Positions 51,401 through 60,539 of a DNA stretch of 64,000 bases are shown here, piece after piece. Numbering within the stretch: the first letter of the stretch is position 1; each line of letters opens with the position of its first letter. The stretch spans positions 434,001 through 498,000 of the forward strand of contig JADLSH010000034.1 of assembly GCA_016169945.1 (NCBI GenBank). The letters are read 5' to 3'. Source of the DNA: Trachythela sp. YZ-2020 (lineage: Eukaryota; Cnidaria; Anthozoa; Malacalcyonacea; Clavulariidae). Made by a program: the position numbers and the translations under genes. Under the pieces are notes generated by a model. It ran no database searches. It worked only from the letters and a program-made list of their open reading frames with translations, and was not told the DNA's origin.

Positions 51401-54400
51401 CTCGTCACAAATGATTGCATAAAATCTGCTCGCATTCACGTCATTTACCAAATTATTTCTTGCACTTAGCACCACTTGTTCTTCTTGCTCAACTAAAATG
51501 TCATGAGACATATACTGGTTTTCTTTCAAAATAAGATTTAATCCTACATGGTCGATGGCCTTGTCTTTGTTGAACTGGAAAATATTTGATGCTTCGTCGG
51601 TATGTCCTCTTATTGCAACGCCCTGTCGAAGAAGTGTTTTCAAAGTGTTCAAATGCGCTATAAGGCCCTGTCGTCTCAGATTCTGCTGCTCTTTGACCTG
51701 ATCATCTATCTGACACTCAACTGTGGGTTGGTTTCTTCTTGCATGTCTCATGGCACTCTTGTGGTTGTCACTTTCGTCATGATCAGCTAATCGTTCCATA
51801 CCTTTCTTCCAGTTGCAGAACCCAGAAGCGGAATCAGAGAAGATAAATGGTGAAATATCGTGGGCCTGTTTGTATTGAGTGCATGCTTCGCAGAAAGCTG
51901 CATGTTTCTCACGATGATACCACAGCCATTTGTATTTTTGGAGCCATTCACATTGGAAGAATCTTCCTTTGTTTTTGCTACAAAGCTTCTCTCCCTCGTT
52001 AAACTCGCTCCTAACTTTTATCCATGGATCAACAATCACTGCTGACGTTTCGGTTCCCGATTCAGGAGTATCAGAGCTACCTGATGGAACAGCAATTTCC
52101 TTCTCAGGTGTCGTCACAGCCTCCTCTGTTGTCAGTTCACCATTTAATTCGTGTGTGCAGTTCTTAAAAAATGATGCGATTGTGGTTTGGCCAGTTGCAT
52201 TAGCGGTATTTTTATTTTTGTTCTCTGCATCTCTCTTTGCCCGTTCAGCACGTGGCATTGATGAATATTTCTATGCAAAAATAAAATAGTACATGCACTA
52301 CAGTCTTAGATTGCAGTCTAAGATTGGCACATAAGTTGACAGACTCACAGACCCTCTCATTCATTTTAAGTAAATTATAAAACGAAATCTAGACACAAAT
52401 TCCTCTACTATGAGACGTATAAAGCCAGGTGCGTGGTATGAGACGTATACGTCTATTTACTAGAAATACATGCATGCAGAATCCCCTCGCCATTTGAACC
52501 AAACAATTTACTCCCCAAAAGTTATTGTAACATGAAGTACTGTGTCGACGAATATGTAACCATGGTAACACGCAACATTGTATATTTTTTATATTTTAAT
52601 TTGTACAAAATATTATTTTGTTTTTAACTATAAAATTATCAATTGCCCAACTATATAAAGTGGGTATATGCTATTATGTACTCTTTTAGCTTTGATTTAC
52701 TGTAACATTCAACCTTAGACTTGCACAAAACGTTTCGAAATTTTCAAAAAACTTCAACTGCTTTTCGAGGAGTATTTTTATACTTCGCACTTGAGATTTA
52801 ATGTTTCTTTATTTTTTTATATATCATATTTGAATCAATACTAAAATCAACTCTTAAATATCAATCAATGTTGTATTGACCACACAGAATGATCTACACA
52901 TTTTCAAATTCACAAACTATACTGCATGCTATGTTAAAAAATCGGCAAAGCATGAAAGCAAACATGCAAAAAAACAGCAAAATAGACACTTGCCTGTTTA
53001 AAACGCTCCTTTTTCGGTCTTTCGACTGTTTCTCCTCTTGTTAATTTTTCCTTTTGTTTTGTAGAGTTAACATATAAGCTTACTTACATAGAGACTTACT
53101 TATAAAATGAGTGCAAAACTATTTTTGAAAAAAGTTTGCAAGATGGAAGTCTTCTCTCGGCTTGAACTTGCGCATGCGCATAACTTACGAAAAGGTCGAG
53201 TCCCGTCCATGACAAAACAAAATGGCGGACGACTTTGCATTCCACAATGTTTTCACACACCCGGGTTTAAATCTCCGAGCGGAATTAGTACCCTCGCACG
53301 GCGCTTCGCGCCGGCTCGGGGATAAAGCCAGCCGCCAGATGCGTGCCGCGCTCAATGCTCAATGCAGACGTTATTAAACCACAAAATATTCAACATAAGT
53401 TAGTAAATAACTAAGTCTATAGCACTTACTTTACAGTCCTGTGCTTACTGCTTCCTTTTATGAACAATTTTGAACAGAAATCAAGGCCAGTGACTGGTCT
53501 GATACACTTTCGATAACTGGCGATAAAAAACTATGGACTATTGGACTCTGAACAAATCATCCTTTAATAATCACACCTACTAAGGCGACTCAAATAACAA
53601 GGTGACAGGTTAATTATAACAACTTTAATATAATTAATTATAAACTTAAAATATAATATAATGCAATCGAGTTTATCGAGAATTCCTACAGAAAAAAATA
53701 ATGTGCGGTTCTTGCGGAAAAGGGCAACCAGTTGCCACCGCGCTGCCCCCGCACTGTAAGGGCAACGGGGGCAGTTGCCCCCGCTGCCCCCGTGGCTCCG
53801 GCGCCCCTGAAAGCAACTTAAACAAATGTACTACCAGGCGAGGCTGAGGCTTTAGTCGCATATGTGTGGAAACAGTCCTATCATTAGTTTCTTAGGATAT
53901 CATACAGTATCTTAGGATATCATCTTCGGATATCATAGAGTATTTTAGAATATATAGTATCTTAAGATATTATCTTAGGATATCATACAGTATCTCAGGA
54001 TATCATACAGTATCTTAGGATATCATCTTAGGATGTCGTAAAGTATCTTAGGATATCATTTTAGGATATTGTCTTAGGATATCATTTTAGGATATCATAC
54101 AGTGTCTTAGGATATCATACAGTATCGTAGGATATCATCTTAGGATATCATACGTTACGAATCAATTTATTTGACGTTGCGTGATTCAATCTTAGGATTC
54201 AATTATTCACTTTTAGGATTCAATAATTCAATCTTAGGATTCAATGATTCAATCTTAGGATTCAATTATTCACTCTTAGGATTCAATGATTCACTCTTAG
54301 GATTCAATGATTCAATCTTAGGATTCAATGATTCACTCTTTGGATTCAATGATTCAATCTTAGTCATAGTCATAGTCATAGTCATAGTCATAGTCATAGT

Positions 54401-57400
54401 CATAGTCATAGTCATAGTCATAGTCATAGTCATAGTCATAGTCATAGTCATAGTCATAGTCATAGTCATAGTCATAGTCATAGCCATAGCCATAGCCATA
54501 GCCATAGCCATAGCCATAGCCATAGTCATAGTCATAGTCATAGAAATTGGATTAGTTAACAAGTATATCCGAGATATGCTTGCTCGGTATGTGTTAAAGA
54601 AATGTAAAGTTATGGTTAAAAGGTGAAAAAGCTACGAGATTGACTCGGACAATATAATATATATATTACAAGCTGCACTGACGAGCCGTTGAACGGCGAA
54701 ACATGCATGTCTGCAGATTTGACTATATATATGCTCCTTCACTTGTGTTGTTGAGCACTCTGTGAGGTTAATTGGTGGCTATAAGCTATAATGCAACAGC
54801 TCACTTCCCTTGTGGTCGTTTGAGCACTCTGGCCCCAAGACACTTCACGCATGTCTGGATGCGCATGTGTCTGAGTATTGTACCACATGCGCTTTGTGAG
54901 GGCAAGAGTATGGTGTATAAATACGAAGTCACTCGCATCTAGACTGCGTTACAAGCTGCACTGACGAGCCGTTGAACGGCGAAACATGCATGTCTGCAGA
55001 TTTGCTCCTTCACTTGTGTTGTTGAGCACTATATATATACATATATATATATAGTAAAATCTGCAGACATGCATGTTTCGCCGTTCAACGGCTCGTCAGT
55101 GCAACTTGTAACGCAGTCTAGATGCGAGTGACTTCGTATTTATACACCTACTCTTGCCCTCACCAAGCGCATGTGGTACAATACTCAGACACGTGCGCAT
55201 CCAGACATGCGTGAAGTGTCTTAGCCAGAGTGCTCAAACGACCACAAGGGAAGTGAGCTTTTGCATTATAGCTTATAGCCACCAATTAACCTCACAGAGT
55301 GCTCAACAACACAAAGTGAAGGAGCATATATAGTAAAATCTGAAGACATGCATGTTTCGCCGTTCAACGGCTCGTCAGTGCAGCTTGTAACGCAGTCTAG
55401 ATGCGAGTGACTTCGTATTTATACACCTACTCTTGCCCTCACCAAGCGCATGTGGTACAATACTCAGACACGTGCGCATCCAGACATGCGTGAAGTGTCT
55501 TGGGGCCAGAGTGCTCAAACGACCACAAGGGAAGTGAGCTTTTGCATTATAGCTTATAGCCACCAATTAACCTCACAGAGTGCTCAACAACACAAAGTGA
55601 AGGAGCATATATAGTAAAATCTGCAGACATGCATGTTTCGCCGTTCAACGGCTCGTCAGTGCAGCTTGTAACGCAGTCTAGATGCGAGTGACTTCGTATT
55701 TATACACCTACTCTTGCCCTCACCAAGCGCATGTGGTACAATACTCAGACACGTGCGCATCCAGACATGCGTGAAGTGTCTTGGGGCCAGAGTGCTCAAA
55801 CGACCACAAGGGAAGTGATATATATATATATATATATATATACTGTAAAAGAATCATCAGGAAATGAAATCATTGAAAGAAATGACCGCTTATATGCTTC
55901 CTGCCGGGCCGTGGGGGTGTATGTGGGAGACAATATGTGCACGCATGGCTTTGTTTGCGTTGTTTACACGAAATTTGTTACGATGACGACACCGTGAAAT
56001 TATTTCAGCTCTTTTGTGTACGAAATAGAATGTTTTAAAATTTACCAATTAATACTGAAATCCTTATTGTTTTCTTTCAATGTCCAAATATATTTGGAAA
56101 GTTCCGTGTCGTTTCCATGCTTTTTGTGCTGAAAAGATTTAGTGTAGTTGGCCAATCGCTTTTTGAATGTGGTTGAAGTCATGCCAATGTAATTTTTGAT
56201 CGTGTTTGTGTTGCTTACTGTGACTGTTGCTTTGTATACTATGTCCCTAGTCATACATTGTTTTTGAAGCGGGCAAATGGTGTTTTCTCTACAACTGCAA
56301 TTTGTAGTGTCCCTGTCCTGTGGCTTGTTATTCCTAGATATGGGTGCATTGTGTTTAGTAATTGTAGTGTCCCTGTCCTGTGGCTTGTTATTCCTAGATA
56401 TGGGTGCATTGTGTTTAGTAATTACTGACTTGACATTGTTCATGCAGCTGTAACTTACTTTAAGTGTATTTCTGTTAAAAATTTTATGGAGCTTGTGGTG
56501 CGGTGGAAAATGTTTGTCAATTAGGCTAAGGAAATTACGTCCTATGTTTGTGCTAACACTCTTGTAGACACCTAATGAGTGTCTACTAGCGATAATGCAA
56601 AGCTCACTTCCCTTGTGGTCGTTTGAGCACTCTGGCTCCATGACACTTTGCGCATGTCTGGATGCGTTGATGTCACCGCGTATTGTACCACATGCGCTTG
56701 GTGAGAGTAAGCTCACGTGTATAAATACGGTTGACATCTCGTGTATAGACGTATACCAAGCTGCGCTGACGAGGCGTTGGACGCTGAAACATGCATGTCT
56801 GCAGATTGTACTATATATATATATATATTCAACAGTTTAAATTACAGAATAAAAGAGTGCTGCACAACACGTGTATGGTACTCTTCAGACAAATGATAGA
56901 TCATTTTGTCTGAAGAGTACCACACATACGTGTGCAGCAGTACCACATACGTGTGCAGTAAAAGAAACCAACTAGTAATAAAATAATAATTCAAAATCAA
57001 GAACTGTTGAAACTAACTAGTAAATAAATGTCTATTCAAACTGTTTCTCTGAATTTAAATCTATCTATTGGTTCTGGTTCTCCATTGAGCACTCTGCAAA
57101 CGGTTTTTACTATATCGTCTATAGTATATATATACGTGTAGGTTTAGGTCTACGAAACGCAAAGAGTGCTCGACAACATATAGTTAGAGCAAATTATAGA
57201 TTTTCGCTTACCTCAAAATTGGTCTGCAACAGGCTGTTTCATCTGTAAACTGGACTGCCTGATGATTCAGATAACGTTTTTTATTTTGGTTAATAAATTT
57301 GTGGTTCTGGTTGAAGTCTCCAAAATGTCAATTTCAGGTCCATAGACTCAATATACGTCACACATATACCATATAATTCAGGACTGTCCATATAGGGGTT

Positions 57401-60400
57401 TATCGCCCCTTGGTCAGGTCAAGGACTGCCCATATGGGTCTAGCGCCCTGGGTCAGGTTATTAAGGACTGTCCATAGGGGTTTCATTCCCCTTGGTCAGG
57501 TTAAGGACTGTCCAAGTGTTTGTGGTTCAGGGTCATCAGGGAATGGCTACCCCTGGCAAGGCTCTGCTTTATGGTCAGAGCATTCAGTTCAGTCAATCAG
57601 TTCAGCTTAGGGTGTGACGTGAGTAGGGATGATGTTTGTCATAATCTGAATCTTCATACCCCAGAACCCCTTCTCCCACAAAATATGTTTTGCTTGAATT
57701 GTGTTTTTATAAATCTGGTTTTATATCAACAGCTTGGGTCATTAACTTCTCGTTTTAGAAAGCTATATTTCTGCTTGTTACTACTTCGCATAAGGGAATA
57801 ATATTTTACTAGGTTAAGCGTCGCTATATATTTTTGTCTAAGCCGTTTCGTATTAGGTGATATTAGATACGAGATTTACGGAGTTTATAAATCTCGCGAT
57901 AACAAAGCCATATTGCCATGTGGCGATACAAAACCATACAAAATGCTTGCGCTTGTATCTTCGAATCGCTAAAAACTATATTTATATCTTTAAAACTTTA
58001 TGTTGAAAATTTTGTTTGTAAAACCCTATATTAAAGAGTTTTTCAGATGAAAATATTTGATTTTAAATAGTCCTTCCTCGCTTGTGTAGACTTTACTAAA
58101 TAAACGCTTGAAACTTTGTAAATTTATTAGTGAAGGCGTTTATAAATCTCGCGACAACAAAGCCATATTTCTGCACACAAAATATGCTGAACTCGGCAAT
58201 AATTATTTTTTGTTCGCCCAAACTTGCCTGGTCTTGTTCGTCGTATTAATGAGGTCTCAATGGATAGGAGGCTAATGATGTGCGCACCCTCATATGCTAA
58301 TGTGTTGCGGCCCCCTTGCGCCCCCTGTATGCTACTGATCATGCGCCCCCAATGTTATGTTAATGATGTTGCTCACTCTCATATTATGTTACTGATGCAC
58401 CCCCTTGCGCCGCCTCAAAAAAGGGGGTCGAAAACTACCTACATTACTACTTCGTTCTTAAAGCAAATTTGCAAACTGATTTTAGATATTGTATATATGA
58501 TTTGTTTTATGGACAGTTTTTCATTGTTTTTACTTGTTCATTAATGAAGTTCCTGTTACTTTTTGCAATATGAACAATTTATATATAATATTTTTTAATC
58601 ACAGACCCAAACTCATGCTACCCCATGGAACAACCATATGGTTTTGCACTTATTATTAACATCAAAAGTTTTAAAGATACAACTGTTGAGGGGGTTGAAT
58701 TGGAAGAAAGAATTGGTTCTGATGTTGATGTTGTGAAGTTGAAAGCTTTGTGGGAACAACTTGGCTTCAATGTGCGAACGCACGAAGGTTTGGATGCTCA
58801 ACGTATTCGTTCGGTTGTTCAAGACATGGCAGAGGAAATTGATAGAGGTCAAAATTCCAGCTGCTTTGTGTGCTGTATAATGACTCATGGTGATATGGGC
58901 TTGATTTATGGTTCGGATTCCCAATCTGTTAACATTAAAGATATCATAGGTTTCTTTAAAGAAGACAAATGTCCAGCTTTATCCGGGAAGCCAAAGCTCT
59001 TTTTTATCCAAGCATGTAGAGGAAGTCAGAAACTAACTGGTCGCTCCGCCCTTGCATCAACTCCAGAGAATGGTTCGACTAATTCAGCAACACCAGGGAC
59101 AAGTTATACTAAATCAGCAACACCAGGGACAGGTTTGACTAACTCAGTAACACAAGGGTTGGATTCAACCGCTTTCGCCGTATCCGCAGCCGATGGTGAC
59201 GATGATTATGACCGCAGGAATAATTTAACATTTTGTCACTCTGTAGAACCAAATGAATTTCACTTTCTACTTGGATATTCAACAGCACCAGGTAACCCAA
59301 GCTGTACCCTTTAACTTTCTCATGCCATGAGCGCCGCAACCACAGAGGCAATAGAGACCTTAAGATTGACGTATTTTTACGAATACCTCAAACCGCTAGC
59401 GATCACGTGACTAGACTCCCGCGGTCGAATTTGCGGTATTAGAGACCTTTAGCATTGCGTTTTTCCCAAAAAACCGCAAACCGCAAACCGCAAAATATCA
59501 CGTGACCCTGGTCTTGCGGTCGCGTTTGGCGTTTGGCGTTTGACGTTGACGTTTCAACCGCAAGAAGGTGTTCTAGCGGTAAGTGACATACGGCAACGTT
59601 TTAACACTATTTAAAGTTTACACACACACGTTTAACTACTAAAGCAAAGTTATTTGGCCTCTTTTCTTGATACATGATACATGGCAATTTTTATCCTGAG
59701 ATTATAACTTTTACAAGAGTTATGGCGATTATTACCGCACAAGTGAGAATAGCCATGCGGAAGTAAACAAAACATGGCGGACTCATTACGCGGTAAGCAG
59801 GAATGAAACGTCAAGCTAAATGGCCCAAACGTCTAACGGCAAACCGCTAACCTGAAACCGCGGTTTGTGGTTCGCGGTCTTAAAAACCTATGCTATGCTA
59901 AAGGTCTCTAATTTTTCAGGTTTTCAACGTGTGGAAATTGTTTTCGCGTATGAATAATCCCTCAGGATATTTTTCGAAAATATCAACCTATATTTTAGTT
60001 TTACTAGAATAAATGTTTAAAACATCATCTTAGCTTCATATTGTACTTATTTTGAAAAAATATACCCAAATCAGTCACCCAATATTTGCATTCCTGACTA
60101 AGTATGCAGTACTCACTTAATGAAACGTCGAAATATTTTGAAGTAAGTTCAGACACAAAATGCAGAAGGTCGTTGACATAGATATACCCTCTATACCTAT
60201 ATTATGTTTTTTTCAAAAGTGGGGTCCAGTGAAGGTAGTATTCCAAAATAGGAAGCTATAGTTTGCATCTGAACTGCCTCAAAAAAGACCAACAGCATGG
60301 CAGCTTATTCTTGATTTTATTCTTTAGGGTATGTGAGTATGCGGAATATCGTCCGTGGAACATGGTATGTCAGCGCATTGGTTGAAATATTTAGTACACA

Positions 60401-60530
60401 CCACACAGATACCGATGTGAATAGCATGATGATCAAAGTGAATGACATGGTGTATAAAGAATATACAAAAAAAGGTTTCAAAATGTGCCCCACACCTGTT
60501 TGTACCCTCACTAAATCTATTTTCTTTTGA
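45381..60530 (+). CDS. Short-prodomain (executioner-like) caspase, three coding exons
   Basis: The gene is proposed as 45381-45435, 58605-59291 and 60328-60530. The lengths sum to 945 bp, an exact 315 codons with stop. The caspase domain is clear: FALIINIKSF, catalytic His in MTHGDMG (codon 58886-58888), catalytic Cys in QACRG (codon 59015-59017), then the small subunit with RGTWYVSALVEIF and a final TLTKSIFF. The inter-subunit linker is long, with repeated SATPGT units and an acidic DGDDDYD near its end. Caspases cleave after Asp; the very short N-terminus without CARD or DED fits an effector caspase. Linking exon 1 to the rest across 13.2 kb is inference: phases match (1/1) and the junction codon becomes Asp. 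Confidence 0.65.
45540..45720 (-). repeat. Divergent tRNA-derived SINE
   Basis: A degraded inverse copy of the SINE head (AATCCCGGACGAAGCGCG; CAGCCAACTGCG) next to a TATATAATTTTCGCTCGAAAA tail typical of the family. Confidence 0.45.
45846..45945 (+). repeat. tRNA-derived SINE, diverged copy
   Basis: GTGCCTCAGTTGGCAGCGCG (box A region), CACCGGAATCGCATCGCCGC and GGTTAGATTCCTGC (box B) are followed by GTTGAATTTTTCACAACTGC. Confidence 0.7.
46000..47940. other. Intronic DNA without recognised gene
   Basis: Contains a GC-rich GAGCGAGCGAGCC...GCGAGCGAGCG inverted motif at 46852-46885, reminiscent of the viral element's GC repeats, and otherwise AT-rich sequence. Confidence 0.4.
47957..48062 (+). 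repeat. 5'-truncated tRNA-derived SINE
   Basis: Starts within the anticodon region (CACCGGAATCGCAGGGCCG), has box B (GGTTCAATTCCTGCC) and the family tail (GCATTTTTCGCATCC, GGTCTTAAATTGTGTATA). Confidence 0.75.
48611..49821. mobile_element. MULE-like MITE (1.2 kb) with 9-bp target duplication at a stop codon
   Basis: Ends AACAGGTGGGAATTTTG and the inverse of AACAGGTGGGAAGTTTG, flanked by TCCTTCATT at 48602-48610 and 49822-49830. A 9-bp duplication is typical of Mutator-like elements. The right duplication covers two bases of the hAT transposase stop codon (49829-49831), so the element landed at the end of that gene without changing the protein. Confidence 0.85.
49829..52258 (-). CDS. hAT-family transposase (TTF-type zinc finger, 809 aa), intact
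   Basis: A single uninterrupted frame. Order: N-terminus with PIP-box-like QTTIASFF (residues 24-31); TTF-type zinc finger (about 75-175: FFQCEWLQKYKWLWY, CEACTQY, HDESDNHKSAM); DUF4371-like RNase-H core with acidic residues in AIICDESSDISKTEQ and AMAFDGASAM; C-terminal hAT dimerisation region with LVSATAERSFSVMRRIKSWL and NNRMFSTIHK. hAT transposases excise and insert by hairpin formation on flanking DNA. No stop or frameshift is seen, so it could be active or domesticated; flanking terminal repeats favour a transposon. No intron is visible. Confidence 0.9.
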   Translation of the reverse strand: MPRAERAKRDAENKNKNTANATGQTTIASFFKNCTHELNGELTTEEAVTTPEKEIAVPSGSSDTPESGTETSAVIVDPWIKVRSEFNEGEKLCSKNKGRFFQCEWLQKYKWLWYHREKHAAFCEACTQYKQAHDISPFIFSDSASGFCNWKKGMERLADHDESDNHKSAMRHARRNQPTVECQIDDQVKEQQNLRRQGLIAHLNTLKTLLRQGVAIRGHTDEASNIFQFNKDKAIDHVGLNLILKENQYMSHDILVEQEEQVVLSARNNLVNDVNASRFYAIICDESSDISKTEQLSFSVRHCNENYEILEDFIGVMPCDEGLSSAVLLKYVQDILVRCNMATEKMAAMAFDGASAMKRLAVLVKDEVCKHALYIHCFAHCNELVFKDATSLSRMIADAQDFCEDIYALAGVSPKRVLLFDNIQKELSDNAESTQGNLKLRTLSRTRWTTRGAAANVILKKNRELQETLKTLSTDVSVTPEYRAKSKGLLRKLKYFPEIFKLVAMNELAYLLENNSKQLQSASLTTEQATASIDKHYIRLQEFRSTEEFERLFTKAEKVTGVQHDESGVQQNTNRQEHCDDEPILAKRKRTTPAYMTDYVIHSSTPIAPVTLNEKEELLRIYYETLDAIKEAIKTRFDQDDLSVLKAIESCLLYGANKEYSSSNEFVDKLGDLSEVIDLQELKNELQELPVHIKLYNRESEIPLRKVTKVSTICDVLNKKQSSKECLPEIDKLLCFYNSVPLVSATAERSFSVMRRIKSWLRLTMSANSLNNRMFSTIHKNRIDDVCTFKIAKDFVQANEQRRKYFGRF
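52460..53209 (+). repeat. 750-bp dispersed repeat, copy 2
   Basis: Near-identical to 35950-36699, here inside the right part of the hAT element. Beyond 53209 it continues TGACAAAACAAAATGGCGG, which may be the undisturbed continuation of the repeat. Confidence 0.85.
53262..53325 (-). repeat. GC-hairpin repeat copy
   Basis: GGAATTAGTACCCTCGCACG, GCGCTTCGCGCC and GCTCGGGGA are the inverse of the repeat at 23338. Confidence 0.7.
53880..54155 (+). repeat. Minisatellite of TTAGGATATCATACAGTATC units
   Basis: About 14 imperfect units of CTTAGGATATCAT with ACAGTAT or no spacer. It is AT-rich and non-coding. Confidence 0.85.
54171..54358 (+). repeat. 22-bp-type minisatellite GATTCAATCTTAG
   Basis: About nine tandem units alternate GATTCAATGATTCAATCTTAG and CACTCTTAG variants. 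It directly abuts the hexamer array. Confidence 0.85.
54359..54543 (+). repeat. (AGTCAT)n/(AGCCAT)n hexanucleotide microsatellite
   Basis: About 30 perfect hexamers. A block of seven AGCCAT variants sits inside the AGTCAT array. Open frames on both strands (IVIV.. and TMTM..) are spurious. Confidence 0.95.
54672..54716 (+). ncRNA. Hammerhead ribozyme 1
   Basis: Core CTGACGAG, stem II CCGT-TGA-ACGG, then CGAAAC, a palindromic stem III (ACATGCATGT) and cleavage triplet GTC. Stem I is formed by CTGCA and TGCAG. The minimal palindromic stem III suggests cleavage as a dimer. Confidence 0.85.
54955..54999 (+). ncRNA. Hammerhead ribozyme 2
   Basis: Identical to ribozyme 1, 283 bp downstream in the same orientation, giving one dimeric unit. 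Confidence 0.85.
55061..55105 (-). ncRNA. Hammerhead ribozyme 3
   Basis: Same core on the minus strand; stem I has one change (TTGCA) that still pairs by a G-U wobble. Confidence 0.85.
55340..55384 (-). ncRNA. Hammerhead ribozyme 4, stem I mismatch
   Basis: The core is unchanged, but the 3' stem I strand is TTCAG instead of TGCAG, which breaks one pair. It is probably less active. Confidence 0.75.
55621..55665 (-). ncRNA. Hammerhead ribozyme 5
   Basis: Intact core and stems; third of the tandem minus-strand units spaced 279-281 bp. Confidence 0.85.
56042..56590 (-). pseudogene. Penelope-like element GIY-YIG endonuclease, 5'-truncated
   Basis: The open frame runs from 56737, but its first 50 or so residues are read from the hammerhead repeat, so coding proper begins near 56590. 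It contains LIDKHFPPHHKLHKIFNRNT, a cysteine cluster CSCRENTICPLQKQC, and YIGMTSTTFKKRL...TELSKYIWTLK, the GIY-YIG nuclease pattern of Penelope-like elements. The reverse transcriptase domain that should precede it is missing. A 60-bp exact tandem duplication (56302-56421) repeats 20 residues just before the Cys cluster. Confidence 0.8.
56302..56421. repeat. 60-bp perfect tandem duplication inside the endonuclease frame
   Basis: The unit TTGTAGTGTCCCTGTCCTGT... occurs twice without a single difference, in frame. It is recent, and its 20-codon unit preserves the reading frame. Confidence 0.9.
56760..56804 (+). ncRNA. Hammerhead ribozyme 6 with compensatory stem II change
   Basis: Core CTGACGAG and TGAAAC. 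Stem II is GCGT-TGG-ACGC instead of CCGT-TGA-ACGG: a C-G pair has become G-C, keeping the helix, while the loop differs. This covariation is strong evidence for a selected RNA fold. Confidence 0.85.
56858..56938. other. Long perfect-stem hairpin
   Basis: GGTACTCTTCAGACAAATGAT and its inverse ATCATTTTGTCTGAAGAGTACC, extended outward by ACACGTGTAT/ATACGTGTG pairing, form a stem of about 30 bp with a very short loop beside the hammerhead repeats. It may be a small foldback element. Confidence 0.6.
57383..57512 (+). repeat. GGACTGTCCAT...CTTGGTCAGGT tandem repeat
   Basis: Four imperfect units of roughly 35-50 bp, each with AAGGACTG(T/C)CCATA and GGGTCAGGT. Non-coding. Confidence 0.7.
57860..58600. 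other. Intron end before caspase exon 2
   Basis: GTTTATAAATCTCGCGA-AACAAAGCCATAT occurs at about 57885-57913 and 58139-58169. CTAATGATGTGCGCACCC/GATGCACCCCCTTGCGCC motifs repeat at 58265-58420. No gene recognised. Confidence 0.5.
58605..59291 (+). CDS. Caspase exon 2: large subunit and linker
   Basis: Acceptor TTTTTAATCACAG, donor CCAG/GTAACC. It carries both catalytic residues and the linker with three imperfect NSATPGT-like repeats. The exon ends in LLGYSTAPG, the start of the small subunit. It starts and ends in phase 1. Confidence 0.9.
59439..59911. mobile_element. MITE with perfect 17-bp TIRs in caspase intron 2
   Basis: TTAGAGACCTTTAGCAT (59439-59455) and its exact inverse (59895-59911) bound 473 bp rich in AAACCGC/GCGGTTT motifs. 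It is flanked by TTA/TAA-like bases at the ends; no certain target duplication. Confidence 0.75.
60328..60530 (+). CDS. Caspase exon 3: small subunit and stop
   Basis: Acceptor TTCTTTAG. The split Gly codon is completed, followed by YVSMRNIVRGTWYVSALVEI (the substrate-binding loop has GTWYV where mammalian caspases often have GSWFI). It ends TLTKSIFF and TGA at 60528-60530. Confidence 0.9.
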
Positions 60531-60539
60531 TAAATTTCT

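Larger units (their letters stand above)
48236..53809 (-). mobile_element. Autonomous hAT transposon with intact transposase
   Basis: The left end CACGGGCGCCGGAAGC and the inverse of the right end (CAGGGGCGCCGGAGCC) are matching hAT-type terminal repeats 5.57 kb apart, enclosing a full hAT transposase gene. The expected 8-bp duplication is not seen (ATTGTAAT versus AAAGCAAC), so the ends may have diverged or one end may belong to another copy. It contains two later insertions: a MULE-like MITE (48611-49821) and the 750-bp repeat (52460-53209). Confidence 0.65.
54660..56806 (-). mobile_element. Penelope-like element remnant with retrozyme-like hammerhead repeats
   Basis: A minus-strand GIY-YIG endonuclease frame (56590-56042) is followed 3' by three tandem units of about 280 bp (55665-55061, minus) each with a hammerhead ribozyme. 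It is preceded by one unit in inverse orientation (about 56595-56804, plus). Two more plus-orientation units lie at 54672-54999. Repeat units share the sequence TCCCTTGTGGTCGTTTGAGC and GCGCATGTGGTACAATAC. Hammerhead-containing pseudo-LTRs are a known hallmark of Penelope-like elements and retrozymes. No reverse transcriptase is left. Confidence 0.8.

Noticed and set aside
48228..53817. 8-bp target duplication of the autonomous hAT element
   Set aside because: ATTGTAAT and AAAGCAAC agree at only about half the positions; not claimed.
54171..54626. 151-codon plus and 98-codon minus open frames
   Set aside because: They run through hexanucleotide and minisatellite arrays and encode only IV or TM/AM repeats; compositional, not genes.
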